A stretch of DNA of 64,000 nucleotides, taken from NCBI RefSeq assembly GCF_015558785.1, contig NZ_JADMOP010000011.1, positions 1-64,000 of the forward strand, given 5' to 3'. Below the pieces are notes generated by a model. It did not search any database, was not told the origin of the DNA, and worked only from the letters and a program-made list of their open reading frames with translations. Below, piece after piece: positions 8,427-17,187 of the stretch; position 1 is the stretch's first letter; every line of letters starts with the position of its first letter. The position numbers and the translations under genes were made by a program. This DNA comes from Collinsella aerofaciens. Its GTDB lineage: Bacteria > Actinomycetota > Coriobacteriia > Coriobacteriales > Coriobacteriaceae.

Positions 8427-8984
8427 GTGACTATGACGTGCTCTTTGGTGGTTAACAGCAAGAGCGGTAATACCAGGATGGTTTCGGGTACGATCAAGCG
8501 CACTCTGCAGGCTGCGGGTGTTGAGTTTGTCCATGCCGCGGCGTTGAGCGACGATGCGGATGCAGATCAGGTTGCGCTCGAGGCGCAGGGCGCCTGCGCG
8601 GCCGACACGGTGCTCGTCGGTTTTTGGTGCGACAAGGGCGCGTGCACGCCTTCGGTCGCGGCGTTGCTCTCCGCTTTGCACGGCAAGCGCGTCTTCCTGT
8701 TTGGCACCTGCGGCTTTGGGGCCGATCAGAGCTATTACCAGCAGATTATCGACCGCGTGACCTCCAATTTGGCTGGAGATGCCGAGCTTGCGGGCTGGGC
8801 GATGTGTCAGGGCAAGATGGGCCCTGCGGTCAAGCAGCGCTACGAGGCCATGCTCGAGCAAGATCCCGACAACGCCCGATTTAAGATGCTGCTCGACAAC
8901 TGGGTTGCCGCAAAGGACCATCCTACCAAGGAGGACCTGGACAACATGGCCGCAGCCGCCAAGAAGGCCGTGCTGGGCGAGTAG
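8427..8984 (+). CDS. Flavodoxin-like protein
   Basis: A 185-residue protein whose N-terminus (SLVVNSKSGNTRMVSGTI) matches the FMN phosphate-binding loop of flavodoxins (S-x-T/S-G-N-T). Later segments TVLVGFWCDKGACTP and KRVFLFGTCGFGADQSYYQQ fit the flavin-ring loops. The C-terminal part with CQGKMGPAV and HPTKEDL resembles the flavodoxin family that includes BilS, the small protein encoded beside bilirubin reductase; no bilR is present here, so no such role is claimed. It probably carries electrons through bound FMN. Start is GTG 8427 or ATG 8433; GAGG at 8419-8422 favours the second slightly. The gene is transcribed alone and ends at a clear terminator. Confidence 0.8.
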   Translation: MTMTCSLVVNSKSGNTRMVSGTIKRTLQAAGVEFVHAAALSDDADADQVALEAQGACAADTVLVGFWCDKGACTPSVAALLSALHGKRVFLFGTCGFGADQSYYQQIIDRVTSNLAGDAELAGWAMCQGKMGPAVKQRYEAMLEQDPDNARFKMLLDNWVAAKDHPTKEDLDNMAAAAKKAVLGE

Positions 8985-9027
8985 CTTCGCCGTCCGCGAT
9001 CCTTCGTGCAAAACAATACAAATGTGA

Positions 9028-9055
9028 AAGCCTCGAAGTTCTCGAGGCTTTTTTC
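9028..9055 (+). terminator. Terminator of the flavodoxin-like gene
   Basis: A stem of AAGCCTCGA with TCGAGGCTT is followed by a run of T residues, 44 bases after the stop codon. Confidence 0.85.
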
Positions 9056-9168
9056 TTGACACTTGTAGGCGCAACCGTGGCAGGCGTTTGGGGTGACATT
9101 TTCCATTACCCCGATGACGAGACCGTCCTGGACGACACACTCGCATGCGTTCGCTGGATGTATTCAGA

Positions 9169-9370
9169 GTGGGACGGGCTTTCCGGATGGATGGGGTTTC
9201 GGAAAGTGTGTCCCGGAATTTGCCTTTGGAATGGGATGCGGTTTCCGGTTGAGGGCTCTGGTGGAAAATGCGACCCGGAATTTGCAATCGGAGTGGGATG
9301 CAGTTTCCCAACGGGGCCGTAAGCGGAAACTGCATCCCACTCCGGACGTGAATTCTGGGACACGGTTTCC
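9169..9370. repeat. Array of alternating inverted 14-16 bp motifs with 62-bp period, array 1
   Basis: Seven copies of GTGGGATGCGGTTTCC or close variants, strictly alternating in orientation. Plus copies start at 9169, 9231, 9293 and 9356; minus copies start at 9201, 9263 and 9325. The same-strand distance is 62, 62 and 63 bases, and the spacers of 16-18 bases differ in sequence. Each copy can pair with either neighbour; 9293-9308 with 9325-9340 is a perfect 16-bp stem. It lies between the convergent flavodoxin and sulfatase genes. A second array lies at 30873-31042. Confidence 0.85.
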
Positions 9371-9383
9371 GGATGCAAAAAAG

Positions 9384-9402
9384 GCCACAAGACGTGGCCT
9401 TC
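9384..9402 (-). terminator. GGCCAC hairpin downstream of the sulfatase gene, distal
   Basis: GGCCAC and GTGGCC pair around a five-base loop, with AAAAAA on the left side that reads as a T run on the minus strand. Probably a back-up terminator for the gene ending at 9606. Confidence 0.55.
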
Positions 9403-9507
9403 AACTTATATATGTTGCGGATACCCCCATGACAAGCCGCGCTCCAACAACAGGGCGTCTGTCCAGGCGGAGGCATATAAGGTTCATCGCGAGTTCCGCA
9501 CGCAAAG

Positions 9508-9526
9508 AAGGCCACTTAATGTGGCC
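9508..9526 (-). terminator. GGCCAC hairpin downstream of the sulfatase gene, proximal
   Basis: GGCCAC and GTGGCC pair around TTAAT; read on the minus strand a short T-rich tail (TTCTTTG) follows. The rest of 9403-9605 holds no gene that I can support. Confidence 0.55.
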
Positions 9527-9605
9527 TTCGTCTTGCGCAGGACTGTCCGAGCAGGGAACCTTACGTTCCGCGCCGTCCGGGCAGACGAACCGGGATACAG
9601 GCTCG

Positions 9606-11906
9606 CTACTTGATCTTGGTCGTACCCGGTGCCAGGTTGGGGTCGGTCTCGTTAGCCTCGGTCTGGAAGTGCTCGGTGTACACGTTCTTGCCGTCGCGGA
9701 ACATCTCGTAGTACTGCATCTTGGCGTAATCCTCGCGCGCCTTGGTGGCGGCTGCGGCGGCGGCATCGTCACCGGTGACGTTGGAGGAGAGCGCCCAGCG
9801 CAGGCTGGCGTCCTCGTAGCCGACCGAGTTGATGGCGGGCAGCGACTCGCGCAGCGTCATGTGCGCTTTCTGGTAGTCGGTCAGCGGTGCGCCGATCAGC
9901 TGCATAAGCTGCGTGGACAGGTAGTTGGTGGACAGGTCGTCGACCTCGCTCGTCTGGTCGCAGCCGGCAACGTCGTAGTTGGCCCAGATGATGTAGTCGG
10001 TCTGCCACAGACGCTCCTGATGCGTAGCATCGTCTTCGCCGGTAAACCACTTGTCATTGAACTTGGACGGGAAGAACGGCTGGTGGTCGCCCCAGAACAC
10101 CACGACCACCTTACGGTCGAGCTTGCTCAGGGCGTTGAGGAAGTAGCGCAGCGCCTGGTCGGACTGCTCGATGCACGAGACATACTCGTCGACATCGGAG
10201 AGCGTGCCGTCCTCGACGGTCTTGGCGTCCAAATCGGTCGTGTCGATATTCAGGTGCATCTGCTTGTCGACCGGCAGCAGGCCCGTATCGTAGCCCGAGT
10301 GGTTCTGCATGGTCACGTCGAAGATAAACTGCGGATCGGCGTTCTGGTCGAGCAGCTCAAGAATCTTGTCGTAGGTAGCCTGGTCGGTCACCATGCCGCG
10401 CAGGGTGTCGGCTCCCTGGAAGTCATTGATAGACAGGAACTGGTCAAAGCCAAAGTCCTTGTAGACGTTCTCGCGGTTCCAGTTGGTCGCGTGGTTGGGG
10501 TGCATGGCCGTGGTGGAATAGCCGAGCGATTTGAACTGTTCTGCCAGGTTCCCGGTCGTCTCCATGTTGTAGATGGTGTAGGGGTACACGCCCGAGCCCA
10601 GGTTGGCCATGGAGTTGCCGGTCATAAACTCAAACTCGGTATTGGCGGTACCGCCGCCGTAGGCGCTCACATAGAGCTTGCCGCGGCTGAGGCAGTTGGA
10701 CAGGTTCTTAAAGTACTGCGGGCCCTCGTAGCCGGCGCGCATGTTCTGGTAGATCGAAAGGTCTGAGAAGGTCTCGTTCATGATGGCGATGACCGTGGGC
10801 TTCTCGCTGTCGAACTGCTCCTTTGCGGCGGCGCGCTCGTCGCTCTTGGCCGCGTCGGACTTGTCGTAGGCCTTGGCGTACTTTTTGAGCGTGGCCTTGG
10901 CATCGTCGACGGAGTAGTCGGCGGGTTTGGGCGGCTTGATGGACTGCGCCGCACTAATAAAGGCGGGCAGGTAGCCCTCGCGCCAGTAGCTCTCGAGCGG
11001 GCGCCAGGTGTAGACGGTGATGCCGAGGGTGTTGTAGTAGTCGATGAGCGTGACATGCGCGGTTACGCCGCCCAGGCACAGCACTGCCACGAGCAGGTTG
11101 GTGAGCAGCATGCGCTTGGCGTTGGCGGCACCCTTCTGACGGTGCGGTGCCACCAGGCCGGCGTACTCGCACAGCAGCATGGCGATGGCGGTAAAGCCCA
11201 TGGACAGCACACAGAACAGCGAGATGGAGAAGGTGTAGCCGGTGCCGGCGACCGCGGCGGCGGTGGAGATGGCCGAAAGGTCGCCCGGCTGGATGGGCAT
11301 GGATTTAAACGTGATGACGAAGAACTCGGCAATGCCCAGGACAAAGAGGGCAAAGGCCAGGACCGCGGGAGCTGCGCCGTGGCGCTGGAACAGGAAGAAC
11401 AAGCCGATCATGAGCACGGTGATGATGGCCCACTCGAGCAGGATGCACAGGGGGTAGACCCAGGTAAAGTCGTGGTTGGACGAGACCTCCATGCCCAGCA
11501 GCGCAAAGACGCCGGCGAGCAGCAGGCACAGGACGGCGGCGACGAGTGGTTTGCCCACAAAGGCGCCGCGCAGGCGGGCGAGCTTGCCGGTGGGGGCGGG
11601 GGCGTCGGGCTTGGCGAACGCAAAGACGCGCGGGGCGATGCGATCGCGGGCGATGCTGGCCCAGGCGCATCCGGTGAGGATGGCGTTGGTCAGGATGAGC
11701 ATCACAAAGGCGAGCGGCTCGTTTTGGGCGACGAGGCCAATGGCGCCCCAAATAGTCAAAAAGACCTGGAACAGGCCGAAGACGACGCTCCACCCAAGAG
11801 CGCTTTTGGCAACGGTGCCCGACTGAGCGCGAATGGCCTTGGCCTCGCGCAAGACAAGGTAGACGGTCGCCGCAAGACCGACGAGCGAGATGGCGGCAGC
11901 GAACAT
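9606..11906 (-). CDS. LTA synthase family sulfatase / phosphoglycerol transferase
   Basis: A 766-residue membrane enzyme. The first 290 residues hold several membrane helices; the rest is an extracellular alkaline-phosphatase-like domain. The catalytic threonine lies in AYGGGTANTEFEFMTG (about T420), matching the nucleophile of LtaS, with MNETFSDL upstream as a metal-binding segment and WGDHQPFF near the C-terminus. Such enzymes transfer glycerol phosphate from phosphatidylglycerol to teichoic-acid-like polymers or glycolipids at the outer membrane face. I chose ATG 11906 because GAGGAG lies seven bases before it; the upstream GTG overlaps that site. The domain order is that of LtaS, but the polymer in this organism is not known, so the substrate is left open. 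Confidence 0.9.
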   Translation of the reverse strand: MFAAAISLVGLAATVYLVLREAKAIRAQSGTVAKSALGWSVVFGLFQVFLTIWGAIGLVAQNEPLAFVMLILTNAILTGCAWASIARDRIAPRVFAFAKPDAPAPTGKLARLRGAFVGKPLVAAVLCLLLAGVFALLGMEVSSNHDFTWVYPLCILLEWAIITVLMIGLFFLFQRHGAAPAVLAFALFVLGIAEFFVITFKSMPIQPGDLSAISTAAAVAGTGYTFSISLFCVLSMGFTAIAMLLCEYAGLVAPHRQKGAANAKRMLLTNLLVAVLCLGGVTAHVTLIDYYNTLGITVYTWRPLESYWREGYLPAFISAAQSIKPPKPADYSVDDAKATLKKYAKAYDKSDAAKSDERAAAKEQFDSEKPTVIAIMNETFSDLSIYQNMRAGYEGPQYFKNLSNCLSRGKLYVSAYGGGTANTEFEFMTGNSMANLGSGVYPYTIYNMETTGNLAEQFKSLGYSTTAMHPNHATNWNRENVYKDFGFDQFLSINDFQGADTLRGMVTDQATYDKILELLDQNADPQFIFDVTMQNHSGYDTGLLPVDKQMHLNIDTTDLDAKTVEDGTLSDVDEYVSCIEQSDQALRYFLNALSKLDRKVVVVFWGDHQPFFPSKFNDKWFTGEDDATHQERLWQTDYIIWANYDVAGCDQTSEVDDLSTNYLSTQLMQLIGAPLTDYQKAHMTLRESLPAINSVGYEDASLRWALSSNVTGDDAAAAAATKAREDYAKMQYYEMFRDGKNVYTEHFQTEANETDPNLAPGTTKIK

Positions 11907-12119
11907 GCTGAGACTCCTCACAAACTAAAACGTATGAAAGCGGGGGTTTACCCGATTGTTACCAAGATATGCGCTGCAATTGGTGGCTGCGCACAACAAC
12001 CAGCCATATTAACGCGCACGTGCGGCGGTGTGGCGCAATGTAGTGGCGGCCTGCGCGATAATGGACGGGAATTACACGGAAACGTAAAGGCTTCTTAAAG
12101 AATTAGCGAGGATAGAGCT

Positions 12120-12995
12120 ATGGGCGAGCAGGTTTGTATGACGGGCACCGAGTACTGCGGCGGAGCTGTGGGCGTGGACGCGGGCGGCTATCCGGTCGAG
12201 ACTACGGGCAACGCGGCGCTGGACATCTTGGAACACCGCTCGTCCACGCGTGCCTTCGCGCGTGATGACGACGACCGTCCCGTGGCGGTGACCGACGAGC
12301 AGCGGGCGGCGATCTTGCATGCGGCGAGCCGCGCGCCGTCGGCGGGCGCCATGATGATGTATTCCATCGTGAGCGTCCGCGAGCGGGCAACGCTCGACCG
12401 CCTGGCCGACCTGTGCGACCACCAGCCCATGATCGCCAAGGCACCCTGGGCACTAATATTTGTGGTCGATTATGCCAAGTGGATCGATCTGTTTGAGCAT
12501 GTGGGCTGCTTTGAGCCCGAGTTTGTCGAGCGCACGGGCAAGGCGCCCCGCCGCGCGCCGGGTTTGGGCGACTTTGCCATCGCGGCCCAAGACGCCGTGA
12601 TCGCTGCGCAAAACGCCGTGGTTGCCGCCGAGGCCCTGGGGCTGGGGAGCTGCTACATCGGCGATATCGTCGAGAATGCCGAGGAAGTTGCCGAGCTGCT
12701 CGATCTGCCGCCCTATACCATGCCGCTGTCGATGCTCATCATCGGCACGCCCCGTAAGGAGCGCCCGGCAATCGCGCACCCCGTGGTGAACCTGGTGCAC
12801 GAGGAGCGCTACTGCCGTGCGGATGCCGCGACCATGGACGCGCAGGTGGACGAGATGGACGCGATGTTCCGTCCGCACGCCCGCGAGGTGGGGGAGCGCG
12901 TCGCGGATATCTATACCCGCAAGCACACCAGTCCCTTTATGGCCGAGATGAGCCGCTCCATGGAGTGGTGGTTCAAAAATTGGCTCGGAAAATGA
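12120..12995 (+). CDS. Nitroreductase family protein
   Basis: A 291-residue flavoprotein of the nitroreductase family. HRSSTRAF near residue 40 and SRAPSAGAMMMYSIV near 72 are the two FMN-binding loops, and ALGLGSCYIGDI later in the chain is the conserved glycine-rich helix start. These enzymes use NAD(P)H to reduce nitro groups, quinones or related compounds in the cytoplasm. The first 30 residues are an extra N-terminal segment rich in Gly; a second ATG at 12138 would shorten it. The C-terminal 50 residues extend beyond a minimal nitroreductase. A palindrome of the TGTGACAAAGGGAC family begins four bases after the stop. No partner gene is apparent. Confidence 0.87.
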   Translation: MGEQVCMTGTEYCGGAVGVDAGGYPVETTGNAALDILEHRSSTRAFARDDDDRPVAVTDEQRAAILHAASRAPSAGAMMMYSIVSVRERATLDRLADLCDHQPMIAKAPWALIFVVDYAKWIDLFEHVGCFEPEFVERTGKAPRRAPGLGDFAIAAQDAVIAAQNAVVAAEALGLGSCYIGDIVENAEEVAELLDLPPYTMPLSMLIIGTPRKERPAIAHPVVNLVHEERYCRADAATMDAQVDEMDAMFRPHAREVGERVADIYTRKHTSPFMAEMSRSMEWWFKNWLGK

Positions 12996-12998
12996 CGG

Positions 12999-13031
12999 AT
13001 GTGACAAAGGGACCGTCCCTTTGTCACATTC
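12999..13031. repeat. TGTGACAAAGGGAC palindrome, copy 1
   Basis: GATGTGACAAAGGGAC faces its complement around the centre at 13014-13015. It lies directly after the nitroreductase stop. The same core recurs at 26219, 36813, 38360, 47799 and 54523, in variant form at 15492, and as a half copy at 42911. Confidence 0.8.
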
Positions 13032-13154
13032 CATATCGCCGCGGTGGCCTAAAGGCCGTATAAATGTTTATCTAGCTGGGAAAACAGTGCCATTCAAACA
13101 TGGGCCGATTATCTATAATCCCTTCGAACATTAAAGTTGGGAGGAAACCGGCTT

Positions 13155-15182
13155 ATGGAACAAAAGGCCAAGGAGGCAGCCTCGCACGCTGCGATTCCTG
13201 TGAGCATCTCGGCGATGCTCGTCACGCTGGGCGTGGTGTATGGCGATATCGGCACCAGCCCCATGTATGTAACCAAGGCACTCGTTGCCGGCAACGGCGG
13301 CATCGGAAGCGTCACGGAGGAGTTCGTGCTCGGCGCGCTCTCCCTTGTCGTGTGGACGGTCACGCTGCTGACGACCGTCAAGTACGTGCTGATCTCGCTG
13401 CGCGCCGATAACCATGGTGAGGGCGGCATCTTTGCCCTGTACAGCCTGGTCAGGCGCTGCGGCAAGTGGCTTATCATCCCCGCCATGCTGGGTGGCGCCG
13501 CGTTGCTCGCCGACGGCATCCTGACGCCGGCCGTTACCGTTACCACGGCCATCGAGGGCCTGCGCACCATCCCGGCGGTCCATGCCGTGTTGGGTGACGA
13601 TCAGGGCCGCGTCGTGGCCATCACGCTTGCCATCATCATCGCGCTCTTCTTGGTACAACGTATCGGTACGGCCAAGATCGGTCACGCTTTTGGCCCCATC
13701 ATGACGCTGTGGTTCCTGTTCTTGGGCGGCACGGGTCTGTTCTTTGTCTTCCAGTACCCCGCGGTGCTGCTGTGCCTCAACCCGCTGCGTGGCATCGGCT
13801 TTTTGTTGAGCCCCAACAACCACGCGGGCATCATGATTCTGGGCAGCTGCTTCCTTGCCACCACCGGTGCCGAGGCGCTCTATTCCGACATGGGCCACGT
13901 GGGCCGCGGCAACATCTACGCTACCTGGCCGTTCGTTAAGTGCTGCCTGCTGCTTTCCTATATGGGCCAGGGCGCTTGGCTTATCAACAACGCCGCCAAC
14001 CCCGAGCTCATGGGTATCGCCGACCTCAACCCCTTCTACCAGATGCTCACCCCGGGCCTGCGTCCCTTTGCCGTCGGCCTTTCCACCGTCGCGGCCATCA
14101 TTGCCTCGCAGGCGCTCATCACCGGCGCATTCTCGCTGGTGTCCGAGGCCAGCCGTCTGGACCTCATGCCGCACATGCAGGTCTTCTACCCTGCCGAGAC
14201 CAAGGGCCAGCTCTACATCCCCATGGTCAACAACGTCATGCTTGTCGGCTGCGTCATCGTGGTGCTGCTGTTCCAGAACTCGGCGCATATGGAAGCCGCC
14301 TACGGCCTTGCCATTACGCTGACTATGATGTGCACCACGCTGCTGCTCTTCTTCTACCTGCACGAGGAGCGCAAGCTCAAGGTTGCTCCGTGGATCTTCG
14401 CGGCCTTCTTCCTTTTGCTCGAAGGCTTCTTCTTCGTGAGCTCGCTCACCAAGTTCTTCCACGGTGGCTACTTCACCATCCTCATGGCCGCGCTCATCAT
14501 GGGCATCATGGTGTGCTGGTACAACGGTACGGCTGTTGAGCAGCGCCAGTTTACGCTGCTGCCGCTGCGCAGCTACCTGCCGCAGCTCAAGCGCCTGCGC
14601 GATGACGATCGCTACGAGCGCCTGAGCGACAACATCGTGTACCTGACCAAGGACACCCATACCGATTACATCGACCGTGATATCGTCTACTCGATCTTGG
14701 ACAAGCATCCCAAGCGCGCTCGTGCCTGGTGGTTCGTGAATGTCGAGACCATGGACGAGCCGCATACCTTTGCCTATTCGGTCGAGACGTTCGGCACCGA
14801 CTACGTGTTCCGCGTGCACCTGTACCTGGGCTACAAGATCAACCAGCGCGTCAATGCCTACCTGCGTCAGGTTGTTCAGGACCTGGCTGCCACCGGCGAG
14901 CTGCCGCCGCAGACGCATGACTACTCGGTCTACAAGGATCCGGGTAACATCGGCACGTTCAAGTTCGTCCTGATCCGTAAGCTTCTGGCGCCCGAAAGCG
15001 ATGTGGAGCCCAGCGAGCGTACGGCCATCACGCTCAAGTACATCATTCGCCGCGCCGCCGGCACGCCCGCGCGTTGGTACGGCCTGGAGAACTCCAACGT
15101 GAGCTTTGAGTACGTGCCGCTGTTCACCAAGTTTAAGGCCGTGAACAAGATGCAGCGCCTGGCTCCCAACGAGCGGCCGTAG
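13155..15182 (+). CDS. kup: Potassium uptake permease, KUP family
   Basis: A 675-residue transporter of the KUP/HAK/KT family. GVVYGDIGTSPMY at residues 26-38 is the family's signature in the first membrane helix; about twelve membrane helices follow up to residue 480, then a roughly 190-residue cytoplasmic domain with the usual FHxSHFR-region counterpart (NFHG replaced by FFHGGYFT). KUP proteins import K+ with protons. The start ATG follows GGGAGG. A possible -10 box TATAAT lies at 13114-13119. Downstream come a 64-residue membrane protein and a KdpD/KdpE pair, so the locus looks like a potassium regulon in which the two-component system sits by kup rather than by kdpFABC. Confidence 0.95.
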   Translation: MEQKAKEAASHAAIPVSISAMLVTLGVVYGDIGTSPMYVTKALVAGNGGIGSVTEEFVLGALSLVVWTVTLLTTVKYVLISLRADNHGEGGIFALYSLVRRCGKWLIIPAMLGGAALLADGILTPAVTVTTAIEGLRTIPAVHAVLGDDQGRVVAITLAIIIALFLVQRIGTAKIGHAFGPIMTLWFLFLGGTGLFFVFQYPAVLLCLNPLRGIGFLLSPNNHAGIMILGSCFLATTGAEALYSDMGHVGRGNIYATWPFVKCCLLLSYMGQGAWLINNAANPELMGIADLNPFYQMLTPGLRPFAVGLSTVAAIIASQALITGAFSLVSEASRLDLMPHMQVFYPAETKGQLYIPMVNNVMLVGCVIVVLLFQNSAHMEAAYGLAITLTMMCTTLLLFFYLHEERKLKVAPWIFAAFFLLLEGFFFVSSLTKFFHGGYFTILMAALIMGIMVCWYNGTAVEQRQFTLLPLRSYLPQLKRLRDDDRYERLSDNIVYLTKDTHTDYIDRDIVYSILDKHPKRARAWWFVNVETMDEPHTFAYSVETFGTDYVFRVHLYLGYKINQRVNAYLRQVVQDLAATGELPPQTHDYSVYKDPGNIGTFKFVLIRKLLAPESDVEPSERTAITLKYIIRRAAGTPARWYGLENSNVSFEYVPLFTKFKAVNKMQRLAPNERP

Positions 15183-15251
15183 TCGACGCTCGAGGTTTGT
15201 CTGCGAACGGGCGGGCTTGTATTGACGGGGATTGAGTCCTGGGAGGAAACC

Positions 15252-15446
15252 ATGGATGCAAAGGTGCTTGACGGTTGCGATCTTGCGACCGAGCTGGTGC
15301 GCGAGGCACGCGCCGATGCCGCCGAAGATCGGTTCTTTACGAATCGTGCCAACATGGACATGGCCGACCGCGTGATCTCGATCGTGGCACTGGTATTTGG
15401 AGCGGTGTGCGTGTGTGCCCTGCTCGCGCACGTGCTGTTTGTCTAG
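15252..15446 (+). CDS. Small single-pass membrane protein downstream of kup
   Basis: A 64-residue protein: acidic/basic residues 1-40, then one hydrophobic helix (VISIVALVFGAVCVCALLAHVLFV) running to the C-terminus. GGGAGGAAACC directly before the ATG is an excellent ribosome site, which supports a real gene despite its size. It lies 69 bases after kup and before kdpDE. I do not recognise a family. Its size and position suggest an accessory subunit or regulator of Kup, comparable in place only to KdpF in the Kdp complex; this is inference. Confidence 0.72.
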   Translation: MDAKVLDGCDLATELVREARADAAEDRFFTNRANMDMADRVISIVALVFGAVCVCALLAHVLFV

Positions 15447-15491
15447 CGACCGCCGGTTGCAAAGGCTATACACTTGGAACCACCACAAGGG

Positions 15492-15538
15492 AAACCACCA
15501 CAAAGGTGCCTGTCCCTTTGTGGTGGTTTTTGTTTTTG
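15492..15538 (+). terminator. Terminator-like hairpin, variant of the AAAGGGAC palindrome family
   Basis: AAACCACCACAAAGG and CCTTTGTGGTGGTTT pair around a short loop and are followed by TTTGTTTTTG. The central TGTCCCTTTG links it to the palindromes elsewhere, but the outer stem is different. It separates kup and the small gene from kdpD. Confidence 0.7.
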
Positions 15539-15557
15539 AGAGAGGGGCGGGACGCTG

Positions 15558-17183
15558 ATGGACGTCCGTACGGACGGCGATATTGCCGATAGCTTTTGGT
15601 GGCGGCGCACAACGCTGACGCGCCGCACTCCTCTGTATGACGCCTGCGTATCGGTGGGGCTGCTGGTCGCGGCGACGATTGTGGGCGCGCTACTCGACCA
15701 TCCGGGTCTCGCGCCGAGCATCATGATCGTCTATGTGTTCGCCGTTCAGCTGTGCGCATTCTTTACCTGGAGTCGCCTGTATTGCTTGCTGAGCTCGGCT
15801 GCCGCCGTGGCGCTCTACAACTTCTTGTTTGTCGACCCGCGCTACTCGCTGTCGCTTATCGACCGCGGCTATCCCGGCATGTTCTTCATCATGTTCGTGG
15901 TCTCGCTTGTGTCGAGTTCGATTGCGTTGGCCCTGCGCCGCGCCTTGGCACAGGCTGCCGCCAGCGATCGCCGCACACATATGGTGCTCGAGACCAACCG
16001 CATGCTGCAGCGGTGCGCCGATCAGCATCAGATCGTTCACGCCATGGCCACGCAGCTGGCGCGTCTTTCGGGCTGCCCTGTCGTGTGGTACAGCGCCGAC
16101 GCCGAGGGCGATGACCTGCTGCCGCGCGCGACTTACACGGCCGTGGGCGATGCCGCACCGGTGCACGAACTGGCGCCGCAGATGCCGCCTCGGCTCTCGG
16201 CGTCCGCCTATGTGGGAACGCCGCTCGACGCCACGTTTGGCGGCTCGGCGTTTTATGGCATCTACCTGACGGTTCGCACAGGCGACGGCTTCGCGCGCTC
16301 GGGCGATCCCGCCTCGGTGGTGGGCGTGCTGGCTATCGTTGCCGAGCCCGACGTGCTGACGCATGAGGAGCGGACACTTGCCGATGCCATCGTGAGCGAA
16401 GGCGAGCTGGCGCTCGATCGCGCCCGCGCCATGGAGGCCCGCGAGGAGGCGGCGGTGCTTGCCAAAAATGAGCAGCTGCGCGCCAACCTGCTGCGCTCCA
16501 TCTCGCATGACCTGCGCACGCCGCTCACCAGTATTTCGGGCAATGCCGATGTGCTGCTCGACCAGGGCTCGACCGGCACCGCCGTGCTCGACGCCCAGAC
16601 GCGCCGCGGCCTGCTCCTGTCCATTCGCTCGGATGCGCAATGGCTCAACGCCACCGTCGAGAACCTGCTCGCCATCACCAAGCTCGAGGGCGGCGGTATG
16701 CGCCTGTCGACCACGCTCGAGCTCATGGACGATATCGTGGAGGAGGCGCTGCGCCACGTGAACCCTGCCGTGCGCGAGCACGACCTTAAGGTGGTGGCGT
16801 GCGATGAGCCGGCGCTCGTCAACGTCGATGCGCGCCTGATGGTGCAGCTGGTGGTCAATCTGGTGAACAACGCCATCACCTATACGCCCGCAGGCTCGCA
16901 TATCATGATTTCGATTAGCGTCGACGATGGACGCGTGGCGTGCTCGGTGGCCGATGACGGCCCGGGCATTGCGCCCGAGGACCGCGAGCGAATCTTTGAG
17001 TCGTTCTACACCGCCAACCACGGTCTTGCCGACAGCCATCGCAGCGTGGGCCTGGGTCTTTCGCTTTGCCGCTCCATTGCGCTGGCGCATGGCGGTAGCA
17101 TAGAGGTTGCCGCGGCGGACCCGCACGGCTCGGTCTTTACGATTGAGCTTCCCGTCGCCGACGTTTCGTTTGATAAGGAGTAG
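15558..17183 (+). CDS. kdpD: KdpD-type sensor histidine kinase lacking the N-terminal domain
   Basis: A 541-residue kinase that matches only the C-terminal half of classical KdpD. Residues 26-130 form the four-helix DUF4118 membrane domain, about 150-290 a GAF-like domain, H317 in SISHDLRTPLTSI the phosphorylated histidine, and VNNAITYTP, ADDGPGIAPED and GLGLSLCRS the ATP-binding boxes. The large N-terminal KdpD/Usp region (about 350 residues in E. coli, with the nucleotide-binding part) is absent. GAGGGG lies upstream of the ATG. It should sense potassium or ionic stress and phosphorylate the adjacent KdpE. No kdpFABC is in the window, so the likely local target is kup. Confidence 0.92.
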   Translation: MDVRTDGDIADSFWWRRTTLTRRTPLYDACVSVGLLVAATIVGALLDHPGLAPSIMIVYVFAVQLCAFFTWSRLYCLLSSAAAVALYNFLFVDPRYSLSLIDRGYPGMFFIMFVVSLVSSSIALALRRALAQAAASDRRTHMVLETNRMLQRCADQHQIVHAMATQLARLSGCPVVWYSADAEGDDLLPRATYTAVGDAAPVHELAPQMPPRLSASAYVGTPLDATFGGSAFYGIYLTVRTGDGFARSGDPASVVGVLAIVAEPDVLTHEERTLADAIVSEGELALDRARAMEAREEAAVLAKNEQLRANLLRSISHDLRTPLTSISGNADVLLDQGSTGTAVLDAQTRRGLLLSIRSDAQWLNATVENLLAITKLEGGGMRLSTTLELMDDIVEEALRHVNPAVREHDLKVVACDEPALVNVDARLMVQLVVNLVNNAITYTPAGSHIMISISVDDGRVACSVADDGPGIAPEDRERIFESFYTANHGLADSHRSVGLGLSLCRSIALAHGGSIEVAAADPHGSVFTIELPVADVSFDKE

Positions 17184-17187
17184 CGCC

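Noticed and set aside
8427-8984. bilS of a bilirubin-reductase operon
   Set aside because: The flavodoxin-like sequence has some resemblance, but there is no bilirubin reductase gene nearby, so only the family is claimed.
9169-9370. CRISPR array
   Set aside because: The regular spacing recalls CRISPR, but the 14-16 bp motifs alternate in orientation, spacers are only 16-18 bases, and no cas gene is near.
9093-10766. 557-residue plus-strand frame running through repeat array 1 and into the sulfatase gene
   Set aside because: It translates the repeat array and the antisense of the LTA-synthase-like gene; composition is non-protein-like.
13131-15503. 790-residue open frame on the minus strand opposite kup
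   Set aside because: Low-complexity His/Gln/Gly/Asp composition typical of antisense translation; kup on the other strand is unmistakable.
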